The notes under the pieces were generated by a model. It was not told where the DNA came from and searched no databases. It worked only from the letters and a program-made list of their open reading frames with translations. DNA of 64,000 bases from Yersinia canariae (GTDB taxonomy: Bacteria; Pseudomonadota; Gammaproteobacteria; Enterobacterales; Enterobacteriaceae), in NCBI RefSeq assembly GCF_009831415.1, contig NZ_CP043727.1, positions 1,984,001-2,048,000 of the forward strand, given 5' to 3'. Position numbers and translations under genes: made by a program. This document shows positions 8,444 to 18,151 of the stretch, one piece after another; within the stretch, counting starts at the first letter, position 1, and every line of letters begins with the position of its first letter.

Positions 8444-9448
8444 TTAAATTACTGAAATGGATGCCCGCTCGAGCAGTGGGCAAGGTAGCCGCTGTGTCAG
8501 CCGTGATTCTCGCCGTTCAATCACGTGAAGGGCCGCTTCCCGACCAATATCATAATGCGGCAGTTGCACTGTGGTCAGCGGCGGTAGAAAGAGTTCACCG
8601 ATGCCGACCATATTGTCATAACCGACTACCGCCACTTGCTGTGGGATGGTAATACCTTTCGCTAAAAGTACTTGATAGGCCAGAAAAGCAATGCGGTCAT
8701 TGCCGCAAATAAGTACATCAAAATCAGGTTTCCCCTCCGGACAGTAGCGGTCCAATAGTGGGATAACATCTTGATAATGCTCATCTCCCCATGCTAAATG
8801 ACACTGACGCAATTGCTCTATTGGCAGCGCTGATTCCTGCCACGCTTTTTCTGCACCTGCGCGCCGAGCTTTGCCTGCCAGAGTGCTTTCGGGAAGATAG
8901 ATACACAATGGCCGCTGATAGCCACGGCCTAGCAGCAATTTCATCGCCTGATATTGGCCATCAAAATCATCAGGAATGTAACTGGGGATGGTATGGTTTT
9001 CACTGACACAGTTAGCCAGCACAATGTTTTTATCCCGAAGGCGTTCGGGGATGGTGACCTGCCGCAGCCCCATCGACGTAAAAATAATGCCATCAGGGCG
9101 TTGGGCCAGCAGCTGGTTAACTGCACGTTCGCTATCTTCTTGTGAAGTAAGATTGACCAGAAAACTATTCCAGCCAAATTCACGCGCTGTTAGTTCAATG
9201 GACAGTAATATTTCAACAGAAAAGGGGGTAGTGGCGGTATCCCACGCAAGTACTGCCAGTGTTGACGTTTTAGCGGTATTTCCCCGCATTTTTCGCGCGG
9301 AGAAATCTGGCACATAATTGAGGGCCTCAATGGCCTGCATCACTCGCTGATAAGTCTCTGGGCGCAATTGCTCTGGGTTATTGATTGCCCGAGAAACTGT
9401 CATTAATGAAACTGACGCCAGATTTGCCACTTCTTTCAGCGAAGCCAT
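8444..9448 (-). CDS. cscR: LacI-family repressor of sucrose genes
   Basis: 334 residues from the ATG at 9448, chosen because GAGGAAA lies just upstream and the protein then begins with the standard LacI helix-turn-helix (MASLKEVANLASVSLMTVSRAIN). An upstream ATG at 9478 would add ten residues. The hinge helix (PDFSARKMRG) and a periplasmic-binding-protein-like sugar domain follow. It is convergent with cscA and the two stop codons are only 3 bp apart, with no terminator visible between them. It probably binds the two GTTAACGTTAAC palindromes before cscB and releases them on a sucrose-derived inducer. Confidence 0.9.
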   Translation of the reverse strand: MASLKEVANLASVSLMTVSRAINNPEQLRPETYQRVMQAIEALNYVPDFSARKMRGNTAKTSTLAVLAWDTATTPFSVEILLSIELTAREFGWNSFLVNLTSQEDSERAVNQLLAQRPDGIIFTSMGLRQVTIPERLRDKNIVLANCVSENHTIPSYIPDDFDGQYQAMKLLLGRGYQRPLCIYLPESTLAGKARRAGAEKAWQESALPIEQLRQCHLAWGDEHYQDVIPLLDRYCPEGKPDFDVLICGNDRIAFLAYQVLLAKGITIPQQVAVVGYDNMVGIGELFLPPLTTVQLPHYDIGREAALHVIERRESRLTQRLPCPLLERASISVI

Positions 9449-9548
9449 TACTTTCCTCAATGAGTTATGTTGCCGCATTCATCGGTTGATTATCGTTATC
9501 TTGCCATTATTGATCAACCCGTGCGGCAGTGTTGGCGCTCGCTACCAA

Positions 9549-9573
9549 TAAAAAGCCCTCATGATTGAGGGCT
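9549..9573 (-). terminator. Terminator on the minus strand
   Basis: AGCCCTCA (9554-9561) pairs with TGAGGGCT (9566-9573) over a 4-nt loop; read on the minus strand it is followed by TTTTTAT. It ends the small gene at 9579. Confidence 0.85.
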
Positions 9574-9578
9574 GGAGA

Positions 9579-9839
9579 CTATTGGTTGGCTTTATTATCA
9601 GCCTCATCAATCAAGCCATTAGCTATTTTGCTCGCATCAAGATAACGGGAAGAGCTTAAGATTCCATTAAGTGTTTCCCGAACGCTGAACAGAAATTGAT
9701 CATTATCTGACTCATTAGCGCATTCAACCATTAATGCAACAAGCAAAGCTTCATGGGCGATCAAATGATCTTCACCAGGTAAGTTTGCATCAGTTTCACC
9801 TTGTTGAGCGCGAACAGATGTTTGATTAAGTGATGACAT
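9579..9839 (-). CDS. Hypothetical small acidic helical protein
   Basis: 86 residues, no signal peptide or membrane segment, acidic and mostly helical (HEALLVALMVECANESDNDQ). It has its own terminator 6 bp after the stop and an AAGGAGTTTT ribosome-binding site, so it is a genuine single-gene unit. I do not recognise the family. It sits between cscR and aer on the same strand. Confidence 0.65.
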   Translation of the reverse strand: MSSLNQTSVRAQQGETDANLPGEDHLIAHEALLVALMVECANESDNDQFLFSVRETLNGILSSSRYLDASKIANGLIDEADNKANQ

Positions 9840-10010
9840 AAAACTCCTTATTTAATAATTGAATAACCACTTACCCACTATAGCGGGGTTTCTGTTTATT
9901 GCTATGACAGATGAATACTCGGCCATAGCATCCATAACAGATAATGCGCGGTTGTGCTTATCCTCTTGATTTATTCAGGCTATTTCAGTGAGATATCCTT
10001 TGAATATGTC

Positions 10011-11570
10011 TTAATTTAGTGGGCGATAAATCCGGACAGCTGCTGTCAGGCGCAGAGTTCGATGAGCTAACTCTTCAGCTGCACCGGCATATTGCTCCAC
10101 CATGGCCGCATTCTGATGAGTCATTTGATCCAACTGACCAATCGATTGGCTAATTTGGCCAAGAGCTTGCGTCTGTTCATGAGTTGAGGTGCTGATTTCA
10201 CTGATTAAAGTAGAGACTTGACCGGCTTGTTTGACGATATTATCCATAGTCGCACCGGCATTTTGGACTAATGCGCTACCATCGCGAACGCGCTCTACAC
10301 TGGTTTCGATTAAGTGCTTAATCTCTTTCGCCGCAGTGGAAGAGCGTTGGGCCAAATGGCGGACTTCACTGGCAACTACGGCGAAACCACGGCCTTGTTC
10401 ACCGGCACGTGCCGCTTCAACCGCGGCGTTGAGCGCTAATATATTGGTTTGGAAAGCAATACCTTCAATCACACTGATAATATCGACAATACGATGGCTG
10501 GAATCATTAATCGTGCCCATGGTTTTAATCACCTGATGCATTAATTCGCTGCCTTTCTCCGCCGCATGGCTGCTCATGGCGGCGAGTGATGTGGTTTCAT
10601 TGGCACTATTGGCGCTGTTTTGCACTGTTGCCACTAATTGTTCAGTCGCACTGACAATATGTTGCAAATTGGAAGTGGCTTGTTCAGTTCGTGTTTTTAG
10701 CTCACGGTTACCTGCGGCAATTTCACGACTGGCGGTGTTAATACCATCAACCTGACCACTGACATCATCTGTCAGCGAGCGAAGATTCAACCCTAACTGA
10801 TTGACACTCCGCATTAAATAGCCAATTTCATCCACACGATTTAGTTGAACATAATCACCTGCTTGCCCGGAGGAGACATCCTGCGCTTGCTGTAAAATCG
10901 CTGCAATCGGCTGGGCGACCTGGCGCTCAAGCCAAAGGGTGGTTATCAGGCTACTGAAAAGGGTGGTTGCTCCTAGCCCAAGTAATGATAAACCGGTAAT
11001 GCCCATTCCAGCCGCTGCTACTGTTGGTAGTAGTGCGGCAATCAGTAATGCACCGCGTAAACGCCAGCGTAATGGCAGTGTTTGAAATAATGAAAGGAAA
11101 GAGAGCCAGCCAGTGCGGACAATCAATCCTCGATATAATGCAATTCGGCGATGTTGGGTTTTGCCCGAGTTAATATCACTATATAGCGCTTCGGCGAGCT
11201 TAACTTCTTCACGCGTTGGTGCAATTCGCACAGAAATATAACCGGTTAAACGACCATTATGTCGCAATGGAGTCGCATTGGCTCGAACCCAATAATAGTC
11301 TCCATTTTTCCGGCGGTTTTTGACCAATGATGACCAGGAGAGGCCTGCATTCAAGGTTTGCCACATATCAGCAAATGCGGCTGGGGGCATATCCGGGTGC
11401 CGCACCACATTATGAGGTTGACCCAGCAAGTTTTGATATTCAAAGCCACTGGCACGAACAAAGGCGGCATTGGCATAGGTGATATTACCTTGAGTATCGG
11501 TAGTAGATTGCAAGGTGGTATCGCGATCAATGGGATACTCCTGCCGGCTGACAGGTTTGTTCACTCGCAT
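10011..11570 (-). CDS. aer: Aerotaxis/redox receptor Aer (PAS-containing methyl-accepting chemotaxis protein)
   Basis: 519 residues from the ATG at 11570, preceded by GAGGTT; an in-frame ATG 48 bp upstream lacks as good a site. The N-terminal PAS domain keeps the Aer signature ([53 protein letters not shown]) that binds FAD. A hydrophobic membrane hairpin follows near 170-205, then a HAMP-like region and the conserved signalling hairpin ([20 protein letters not shown]). It senses electron-transport state and signals through CheA/CheW. A sigma-28 promoter lies upstream. Confidence 0.92.
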   Translation of the reverse strand: MRVNKPVSRQEYPIDRDTTLQSTTDTQGNITYANAAFVRASGFEYQNLLGQPHNVVRHPDMPPAAFADMWQTLNAGLSWSSLVKNRRKNGDYYWVRANATPLRHNGRLTGYISVRIAPTREEVKLAEALYSDINSGKTQHRRIALYRGLIVRTGWLSFLSLFQTLPLRWRLRGALLIAALLPTVAAAGMGITGLSLLGLGATTLFSSLITTLWLERQVAQPIAAILQQAQDVSSGQAGDYVQLNRVDEIGYLMRSVNQLGLNLRSLTDDVSGQVDGINTASREIAAGNRELKTRTEQATSNLQHIVSATEQLVATVQNSANSANETTSLAAMSSHAAEKGSELMHQVIKTMGTINDSSHRIVDIISVIEGIAFQTNILALNAAVEAARAGEQGRGFAVVASEVRHLAQRSSTAAKEIKHLIETSVERVRDGSALVQNAGATMDNIVKQAGQVSTLISEISTSTHEQTQALGQISQSIGQLDQMTHQNAAMVEQYAGAAEELAHRTLRLTAAVRIYRPLN

Positions 11571-11630
11571 AATAACCTCAGTAAATGGGGGGCGTTTATT
11601 TATAACAGCGGAAGACAATAGTTACTGAGG

Positions 11631-11658
11631 ATAATCGGCAGTCATAGATAAAACTTTA
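11631..11658 (-). promoter_or_regulatory. Sigma-28 (FliA) promoter of aer
   Basis: On the minus strand TAAAGTTT (11658-11651), 11 bases, then GCCGATTA (11639-11632) match the flagellar sigma-28 consensus TAAAGTTT-N11-GCCGATAA at 15 of 16 positions. It lies about 60 bp before the aer start, placing aer in the late flagellar/chemotaxis regulon. Confidence 0.85.
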
Positions 11659-12133
11659 TACTTTTATTTATTAAATTATCAATTCCCCATAAAGGTGCTA
11701 TTTATTAATCTAATTGCACTTTTTTAGAGCATTTTAATATTTATTGATAGATGAGTTTAGTTGAATTCATTATTTATACTTAACTTTTCATTTGTTTTTA
11801 AAATAATAAAACAACAAAATAAGTATTTTAAAAACAGTGTGTTACATTTATTTTTGTTGTTATCTTTGCGGGCAATTGGTGAGATTATTAAATCAGTACT
11901 AATTTTCTTTTCTATTGGCATTTTATTGCAGTTAAATATGCAGGGTTTTTACTTAAAAGTTACATGGTGTGATGTTTGTTGGGAGCTGAATTCATAATAT
12001 TTGTTAATTATGAATGTTATGATAATTATTTGTTACAGTTGCCTTATGTATCAACCTGAAAGATATTAATTAGGAATACCGAATCCCTGCGGGTACAGGG
12101 ACCGAAAAGTTAACAGGGGTGATGAATACGAGA
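11659..12133. other. AT-rich intergenic region, no gene supported
   Basis: Very AT-rich, mostly homopolymer runs. A TTG-initiated 78-codon frame on the plus strand at 11761 has no ribosome-binding site and low-complexity composition, so I do not call it. No hairpin stands out; nothing else is recognised. Confidence 0.5.
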
Positions 12134-12838
12134 TTACAGCCCGTTTAACATTAACTGGTTTTTCTTCAACCCTTCTATTTTCATCAGAAAGTCATAGATA
12201 GGCGAAAGTCGCCTAAAGTCTTTGCTTAAAATATCAACTAATTGCTCGGAAAACAGGACGTCCATGTCTCGGTGATGGCTGATTAATGCCCATGATTTTT
12301 TGTTGTACCATGCGGCCAGTTCCGGTGGTTGGTCTTTAATCAGTGGCCGTTTATAACTTTCACCTTCAATTGAGAAATTTGGGTGAATGCACTCCGCTAT
12401 CTTAAGAAAATCTGCGGGAGCATGGGCCAATTGTTGCCGGAAAAGTGTCATCGTGGTGCGGGATGCGCTGTAATAGCCAAGCCCGTATCGCCACCAGTCT
12501 GGGCCAAATTCAAAAAAGTATGTTGGCGCGTCCGTCCAGTTCTTACGCGACCTTTTAAAGGTCAGCCAGATATTGTTGCGATAGAGTGATTTGTTATGAG
12601 AAAAACGTGTGTCCCGGTTCATTCGAGAAATCGTCTTACCAATTGCCGGGCGAACTTCAAATAATTCATCAATAGTCAGCATATCTGAACTTAAGTCGGT
12701 CACCAGTTTTCGCATGGGTTGCAGCAGATGTTGGTCATAGATATCACGATGCTCCTCGAACCATTCTTTATTATTGTTCTGACTGATAAGTTGCAAGAAG
12801 GTAAGGCCGTCCTGAGTAAAACCGGTAAATTCGCTCAT
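12134..12838 (-). CDS. DUF2461 (TIGR02453-like) family protein
   Basis: 234 residues, the usual size of the DUF2461 family. The family hallmarks are present: an N-terminal FxxxGLxFLxxLxxNNxKxWFxxHR pattern (LTFLQLISQNNNKEWFEEHR), the RMNRDTRFSHNKSLYRNN stretch near 70-88, and GPDWWRYGLGYY near 115. The molecular function is not known. It lies 109 bp downstream of umuC on the same strand, but I see no sign that it shares the SOS promoter. Confidence 0.85.
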   Translation of the reverse strand: MSEFTGFTQDGLTFLQLISQNNNKEWFEEHRDIYDQHLLQPMRKLVTDLSSDMLTIDELFEVRPAIGKTISRMNRDTRFSHNKSLYRNNIWLTFKRSRKNWTDAPTYFFEFGPDWWRYGLGYYSASRTTMTLFRQQLAHAPADFLKIAECIHPNFSIEGESYKRPLIKDQPPELAAWYNKKSWALISHHRDMDVLFSEQLVDILSKDFRRLSPIYDFLMKIEGLKKNQLMLNGL

Positions 12839-12947
12839 AATATTCCTTTCTTTCTGCCGTCCAGACTGAGTTTCAGTTTATTCGCCATCAATGTTTCTGA
12901 TGCTTTTTATTGATAAAACGGCATGCCAGAGTACATGTCAAGTGATG

Positions 12948-14216
12948 TCATCTGATGATGGCGGTCGGGAAATCCTTAACGCGGGTAGTATATGCAGGTG
13001 ATAACATTTCGCGTTTCATCTGCCATTCTTGATTAATTCCTTGTCCGACGAATGCAATTTTACTTTTACCCGATTGATTGATTTTGTCGATAGCCGCCAT
13101 TAATTGCTCACTGTTGATGCGCGGTTTGCTCTCATCAAACAGCCCCAATTGGGCGATACCTTGACTTGAAAACTCCCCTAATACGATCCCAGCTTTCAGG
13201 TAACGGTGACCGGGTTGCCAAATCGCAGCCAGGCATTTAAGCGCCGCAGTAATAATGTCCCGCGAATCCAGTGTCGGAAAGGTGAGGTGGGTACTGGCAA
13301 GATTACTGTAATATCGCTCATTGGGCGCAAAGGGGCTGGTTTTGATAAACGTCGAGACATGACGACAATATTGATGCTCTTTTCGCAGCTTTTCTGCGGC
13401 TTTCTCGGCATAACTGCAAACCGCCTCGCGCATGCTTTGATATTCAATAATTCGTTCGCTAAATGAACGTGAGCAAATTATTTGTTGTTTGGTCGGGGCA
13501 AATTCAGCAACAGCCAAACACGCTTCTCCGCGTAACTCCCTTACCGTGCGCTCCAACACGACACTGAAATGTTTACGAATAAAAGATGGGTTGGCTTCTG
13601 ATAGTTGCAATGCGGTGGTAATCCCCAGCATCTCGAGTTTTTTCGCCGTACGGCGGCCCACTCCCCATACCTCCGCGACAGACATCAGTGCCAATAACTT
13701 GTGTTGGCGCTCGGGGTGAGATAAATCGACCACTCCCTTAGTTTTATGCCATAACTTGGCTGCATGGTTTGCCAACTTGGCTAATGTCTTGCTGGGGGCT
13801 ATGCCTACACCGACATTTAGGCCGGTCAATTTCCGGATATGATCTCGCACATATTGACCAAACTCTTCCAGCGCAATGGAATGTTGCACACCTTTAAGGT
13901 TGAGAAAGGCTTCATCAATTGAGTAAATTTCAATTCCTGGAACCAATTGCTCAAGAATGGTCATCACGCGCGCAGACATATCACTGTAGAGCGCATAATT
14001 GCTGCTGAACGCGATCACCCCATGCTGGCGCATCATTGGTTGAATTTTAAAGTAGGGAGCACCCATTGGGATGCCCACGGCTTTGGCCTCACGACTGCGG
14101 GCTATCACACAGCCATCATTATTAGAGAGCACCACGACAGGCCGGCCATACAAATCTGGTCGAAACACGGTTTCGCAACTGGCGTAAAAAGAATTCACAT
14201 CAACTAAAGCGAACAT
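12948..14216 (-). CDS. umuC: DNA polymerase V catalytic subunit UmuC
   Basis: 422 residues, same length as E. coli UmuC, a Y-family translesion polymerase. The N-terminus has the catalytic DVNSFYASCE (Asp6), and YSIDEAFLNL near residue 100 carries the second acidic pair. Thumb, little-finger and C-terminal parts follow (GVGIAPSKTLAKLANHAAK, AEVWGVGRRTAKKLEMLGI). Its start overlaps the umuD stop by 13 bp, so the pair is coupled. Together with UmuD' dimer and RecA it would bypass DNA lesions during the SOS response. Confidence 0.94.
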   Translation of the reverse strand: MFALVDVNSFYASCETVFRPDLYGRPVVVLSNNDGCVIARSREAKAVGIPMGAPYFKIQPMMRQHGVIAFSSNYALYSDMSARVMTILEQLVPGIEIYSIDEAFLNLKGVQHSIALEEFGQYVRDHIRKLTGLNVGVGIAPSKTLAKLANHAAKLWHKTKGVVDLSHPERQHKLLALMSVAEVWGVGRRTAKKLEMLGITTALQLSEANPSFIRKHFSVVLERTVRELRGEACLAVAEFAPTKQQIICSRSFSERIIEYQSMREAVCSYAEKAAEKLRKEHQYCRHVSTFIKTSPFAPNERYYSNLASTHLTFPTLDSRDIITAALKCLAAIWQPGHRYLKAGIVLGEFSSQGIAQLGLFDESKPRINSEQLMAAIDKINQSGKSKIAFVGQGINQEWQMKREMLSPAYTTRVKDFPTAIIR

Positions 14217-14572
14217 GATTTTAACTTATTGATACTAAATGTAATAACACCAAAAATTGCCCACTCTTCATCCCCCTCTGCCAGTTTTAGTGGCGGGGAA
14301 CTGGCATTCAGCGCTTCCAGGCGGAGGAAGGGCCGTAAGTAAAGGCGCTTAATGCTGAATTCCCCCCCAATAGTGACGACGACAGTATCTCCATGTTTCG
14401 CCTGCAAACTGCGGTCTATCACTAACAGTGCGCCATGGTGGATGCCGGCATCGGCCAAAGATTCGCCTTCAGCCGTCATAAAAAAAGTGGCGGCAGGATG
14501 AACAATACAGTGCTCATTAAGATCTATTCTTTTTTCAATATAATCTTGTGCAGCATTACCAAATGCACTCAT
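14204..14572 (-). CDS. umuD: UmuD homologue lacking the self-cleaved N-terminal arm (UmuD'-like)
   Basis: 122 residues from the ATG at 14572, fixed by a strong GGAGGTTTT site. Aligned without gaps to E. coli UmuD (139), residue 1 falls at E. coli position 23 and AFGNAAQDY matches GFPSPAADY, so the protein begins two residues before the Cys24-Gly25 cleavage bond. The serine-lysine dyad is kept: Ser38 in GESL (Ser60) and Lys75 in FSIKR (Lys97). The frame is open upstream as far as the LexA box, but only TTG or CTG codons without ribosome-binding sites are available. If the ATG is used, the active UmuD' form would be made directly without RecA-stimulated cleavage. Confidence 0.88.
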   Translation of the reverse strand: MSAFGNAAQDYIEKRIDLNEHCIVHPAATFFMTAEGESLADAGIHHGALLVIDRSLQAKHGDTVVVTIGGEFSIKRLYLRPFLRLEALNASSPPLKLAEGDEEWAIFGVITFSINKLKSCSL

Positions 14573-14634
14573 AAAACCTCCAAATGACTGATACAGGGGA
14601 GAGAGTGATAACCCAAAGCTGCTAGCGAGTAATA

Positions 14635-14654
14635 TACTGTGTATTTATACAGTA
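14635..14654 (-). promoter_or_regulatory. LexA box of umuDC
   Basis: TACTGT-GTATTTAT-ACAGTA, a near-perfect LexA palindrome, 63 bp upstream of the umuD start. It makes the operon SOS-inducible. Confidence 0.92.
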
Positions 14655-14974
14655 TACGTGACAAGTAGAAAGGGAGAAAGCGCTAATGAGGTATTTTTTA
14701 TAGCACGTTGATTTGTAGGAATATAAAGCAATTGTAGGAATGTAAAGTAAGTAGATGGAAGGTGTGGGCCTCCGACGGGTTCAGTCTGTGGTTGATATCA
14801 TTTAATTATAATTAATATCTAAATAATTACTTATGGAGGTATGTGCCGCTCACTAATTCCTCTATTGTAAGTTTCTACGTCGCGTCCGCTGTTCATCAAC
14901 GCTAACTTTTATCGCATTCGGCTACTATTGCGTACTCGCAGCGGGCTGGTATCGTCATTTAAGAAGGGATAAAA

Positions 14975-16252
14975 ATGAAGTTAGAAACATTATCTATTCA
15001 TGCAGGTTATTCTCCGGATCCAACCACCAAGGCCGTTGCGGTACCCATTTATCAGACCTCTTCCTTTGCTTTTGATGACACCCAGCATGGTGCTGATTTA
15101 TTCGACTTAAAAGTCGCGGGCAATATTTACTCGCGCATCATGAACCCGACGAATGATGTATTGGAACAACGAGTTGCGGCATTGGAAGGGGGGATTGCGG
15201 CATTGGCTGTTGCTTCCGGGATGGCGGCGATTACGTATGCTATTCAAACTATTGCTGAAGCCGGGGATAACATTGTGTCGGTGGCTAAGCTGTATGGTGG
15301 AACTTACAATCTGCTGGCCCATACGTTACCGCGCTATGGAGTAGAAACCCGATTTGCTGATCATGATGATATTGAAGCAATAGAAGCCCTGATTGATGAC
15401 CGGACAAAAGCTGTTTTTTGTGAATCAATTGGCAACCCTGCGGGCAATATTGTTGATTTGAAAAAACTGGCTGATGCCGCCCATCGCCATGGCGTACCGC
15501 TAATTGTTGATAATACTGTCGCGACGCCGATTCTTTGTCGCCCTTTTGAACATGGCGCGGATATTGTGGTGCATTCATTGACCAAATATATCGGCGGTCA
15601 TGGCTCCAGCATTGGTGGCATTGTCGTCGATTCCGGCAAGTTCCCATGGGCGCAATATCCTGAGCGCTTTGCTCAATTAAATACTCCGGACCCGTCTTAT
15701 CACGGCGTGACCTACACCGAGCAGTTTGGGGCGGCGGCATATATTGGGCGTTGCCGGGTTGTGCCGCTGAGAAATACCGGTGCGGCACTGTCGCCATTCA
15801 ATGCATTTCTGATTTTACAGGGGCTAGAAACTCTTGCTTTGCGCATGGAGCGGCATACAGAAAATGCATTGAAAGTTGCCTATTATTTGCAAAAACATCC
15901 GCAAGTCAGTTGGGTGAAATACGCCGGTTTACCTGATCATCCTGAGCATGAATTAGCCCAGCGCTATTTCGGGGGTAAACCGGCGGCGATATTGTCATTC
16001 GGTATTCATGGTGGCCAGGCTGCGGGTGGGCGATTTATTGATGCACTGAATTTGATCGTGCGGTTGGTGAATATTGGTGATGCCAAATCATTGGCGTGTC
16101 ATCCCGCGTCAACAACCCACCGTCAACTCAATGATGAAGAACTTATTAAAGCAGGTGTACCGCGGGATATGGTGAGATTGTCGATTGGCATTGAACACAT
16201 TGACGATATCCTCAATGACCTGGCTCAAGCATTGGATGCGGCGAAATCTTAA
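14975..16252 (+). CDS. metY: O-acetylhomoserine sulfhydrylase (PLP-dependent Cys/Met metabolism enzyme)
   Basis: 425 residues, typical of O-acetyl-L-homoserine aminocarboxypropyltransferase rather than the shorter cystathionine enzymes. Family motifs: [22 protein letters not shown] near residue 50, the PLP-lysine motif [11 protein letters not shown] (Lys near 209), and [10 protein letters not shown] near the C-terminus. It would use sulfide or methanethiol with O-acetylhomoserine to make homocysteine or methionine, in the cytoplasm. It stands alone with its own ribosome-binding site (AAGAAGGGAT). I looked for tandem MetJ boxes upstream and saw none. The exact acyl substrate is inferred from family length only. 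Confidence 0.85.
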   Translation: MKLETLSIHAGYSPDPTTKAVAVPIYQTSSFAFDDTQHGADLFDLKVAGNIYSRIMNPTNDVLEQRVAALEGGIAALAVASGMAAITYAIQTIAEAGDNIVSVAKLYGGTYNLLAHTLPRYGVETRFADHDDIEAIEALIDDRTKAVFCESIGNPAGNIVDLKKLADAAHRHGVPLIVDNTVATPILCRPFEHGADIVVHSLTKYIGGHGSSIGGIVVDSGKFPWAQYPERFAQLNTPDPSYHGVTYTEQFGAAAYIGRCRVVPLRNTGAALSPFNAFLILQGLETLALRMERHTENALKVAYYLQKHPQVSWVKYAGLPDHPEHELAQRYFGGKPAAILSFGIHGGQAAGGRFIDALNLIVRLVNIGDAKSLACHPASTTHRQLNDEELIKAGVPRDMVRLSIGIEHIDDILNDLAQALDAAKS

Positions 16253-16314
16253 GATAACGATGGATTTTGACCGGTAGCGCAAGGGTTACCGGTCAAAAAG
16301 TTATGCCCAAAAAG

Positions 16315-17172
16315 CTAAAGTGAGGTCAGGGTTGCAGCAATGACTTTGGCATAAGGTGTGGTTGGGCGGCCAATAAGCTTGCTCAAAGTATGGCTATCAT
16401 CAAATAACCCGCCTTTAGCCGCCCCAGCATCAGAATCTGCCAGAAGGGCGGCGAACTCCTCAGGTAAACCGGCACCAAGCAGTGCTTGCTTGAAGTCAGC
16501 TTCAGATAAGTTTTTATATATCACAGGTTTGCCTGATTGACGGGCAATTTCTGCTGAGAATTCCGCCAGGGTATAACTGTCATCACCGGCTAATTCGTAC
16601 ACTTTGCCCGCTTGGTTTTCTTGGGTCAGCACGGTAGCGGCGGCTTGTGCATAATCTTCTCGACTGGCAGAGGCTATCCGCCCGTCACCCACGGCACCAA
16701 TGAATGCCCCATGCGCTAGAGACGGCGCGATACTTGCAGCATAGTTTTCGGTATACCAACCATTTCGCAATAGCACCACCGGCAGGCCAGACTCACGTAA
16801 AAGTGCTTCTGTGGCGCGGTGTTCCTCACCTAATCCCAGTGGGTTTTTATCGGCATGTAACAAACTGGTATACGCCAATAATTTGACGCCTACGTGTTGG
16901 GCTGCCTTGATGACGGCAGCATGCTGAGTAAGCCGCTGTCCGACTTCACTGGATGAGATTAACAGCAGTTTATCAACCCCTTGGAAAGCGGCCTCCAAGG
17001 TGGCGGGTTGACTATAATCAGCTTTGCGTACCTGAACCCCTAATGCCGCCAAATCACTGGCTTTTTCAGGGCTGCGGACTGCGGCAATAATTTCACTGGC
17101 AGGTACTTTTTTAAGTAATGCGTTAATAACAAGGCGGCCGAGTTGGCCTGTGGCACCAGTTACTGCGATCAT
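16315..17172 (-). CDS. qorB: NAD(P)H:quinone oxidoreductase QorB (YtfG), NmrA-like SDR
   Basis: 285 residues, like E. coli QorB/YtfG (286). The N-terminal Rossmann motif is GATGQLG (residues 5-11), followed by an NADPH-type AAVRSPEKA. The tail matches the family (LIGRPTTPYAKVIAATL). It is a cytoplasmic two-electron quinone reductase. The divergent HxlR-family gene next door is the YtfH/QorR partner, the same arrangement as ytfG-ytfH in E. coli. Confidence 0.9.
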   Translation of the reverse strand: MIAVTGATGQLGRLVINALLKKVPASEIIAAVRSPEKASDLAALGVQVRKADYSQPATLEAAFQGVDKLLLISSSEVGQRLTQHAAVIKAAQHVGVKLLAYTSLLHADKNPLGLGEEHRATEALLRESGLPVVLLRNGWYTENYAASIAPSLAHGAFIGAVGDGRIASASREDYAQAAATVLTQENQAGKVYELAGDDSYTLAEFSAEIARQSGKPVIYKNLSEADFKQALLGAGLPEEFAALLADSDAGAAKGGLFDDSHTLSKLIGRPTTPYAKVIAATLTSL

Positions 17173-17351
17173 TATGACGCTCCAAATGTGAGGTTATCCC
17201 CATTGTGCTTGAGGTCACAGGGGGTATTCACATGCTACCAACCTGGAACGCCAATGACTTTGGGTCTATTGGGAAGGTGACGAGCTATTTTGAAGGCAAA
17301 AACACGAAGAAATGTGCTAAAAACTCGCCCTTAAGATCATCATATGCAATA

Positions 17352-17388
17352 TACTAACTAAAAGTAAGTACGCACTAAAAGGTTAGTA
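17352..17388. promoter_or_regulatory. Candidate QorR operator (inverted repeat)
   Basis: TACTAAC at 17352-17358 and GTTAGTA at 17382-17388 form inverted arms 23 bp apart, with a related GTAAGTA at 17364. The right arm reaches into the start codon of the HxlR gene, so it would suit autoregulation and control of qorB. Confidence 0.45.
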
Positions 17389-17798
17389 TGAAAATAATGA
17401 AACCACAAAATTTGGCCGACACTGTTTCATTTCCGGAGCAACTTCGGCGGGGTGAATTGCTCAATGTAAATTGCCCGTCCAGAGAAATTCTCAAGCGAGT
17501 TACCAGCCGCTGGGGGGTATTAATACTCATCGCGTTGAGTAATGAAACTTTACGTTTCAGTGCCTTGAGAAGAAAAATTGGCGGTGTTAGTGAAAAAATG
17601 CTGGCGCAAACTCTGCAAAATCTCGAAGAAGATGGATTTATTGACCGTATTGCGTATCCGGTGGTGCCACCTCATGTGGAATACAAACTCACTTCATTGG
17701 GAAGAGAGGTTCAGGAGCAGGTTGAAGGATTGGCTCTCTGGCTTGAGGAGAATTTACCTCGCATTATGGAGCAGCGGCAGCAGCGGGCCGCATTATAA
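17388..17798 (+). CDS. qorR: HxlR-family redox-type regulator (QorR/YtfH)
   Basis: 136 residues. The winged helix shows the HxlR pattern: NCPSREILKRVTSRWGVLILIAL near 25-47, RFSALRRKIGGVSEKMLAQTLQNLEEDGFI near 55-85, and PHVEYKLTSLGRE in the wing. The single Cys26 sits before the first helix, where YtfH/QorR-type proteins carry their reactive cysteine. Divergent from qorB, which it most likely represses until quinone or thiol stress modifies the cysteine. Confidence 0.85.
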   Translation: MKIMKPQNLADTVSFPEQLRRGELLNVNCPSREILKRVTSRWGVLILIALSNETLRFSALRRKIGGVSEKMLAQTLQNLEEDGFIDRIAYPVVPPHVEYKLTSLGREVQEQVEGLALWLEENLPRIMEQRQQRAAL

Positions 17799-17866
17799 TC
17801 TGCTTATCTTGTGAAGCAGCCATGGCATCAGTCATGGCTGTAGCGATGACTTATTATATCTCGCGA

Positions 17867-18151
17867 TTACAGTGTTTTGAGCGCTTCGACTGATTCAATA
17901 GCCATTGAAGGAATAAACTCAGTCACACTGTAATTAGCCACCGCATTAAACGGATCTTCTGCCAATATCTTATCCAGCGCTTCACGCTCAATACTTTTCA
18001 CCAAAATAATACCGCCAGTGCGCGGCACTTTACGACCAGAGGCGATAAACACGCCTTGAGCATAATACTTTTTCAACCACTCTTTATGATTTTCAGTCAG
18101 TGATTCAACGACGTCGATAGGTTGATGGTAAGTCAAGCTGACAACAAACAT
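17867..18151 (-). CDS. YciI-family protein
   Basis: 94 residues with a ferredoxin-like fold of the YciI/YCII superfamily: an N-terminal FVVSLTYHQP strand, a His in the ENHKEWLKKYYAQGVFIASG region, and EDPFNAVANYSVTEFIP near the C-terminus. Members act as small lyase/hydrolase-like enzymes or accessory domains, but the substrate here is unknown. It is a single gene, convergent with qorR. Confidence 0.8.
   Translation of the reverse strand: MFVVSLTYHQPIDVVESLTENHKEWLKKYYAQGVFIASGRKVPRTGGIILVKSIEREALDKILAEDPFNAVANYSVTEFIPSMAIESVEALKTL

Noticed and set aside
11761..11997. 78-codon plus-strand frame with hydrophobic stretches
   Set aside because: TTG start, no ribosome-binding site, and composition explained by AT-rich homopolymer runs.
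14840..14960. MetJ boxes before the metY-like gene
   Set aside because: No tandem AGACGTCT-like octamers; the closest stretch (TCTACGTC) does not match.
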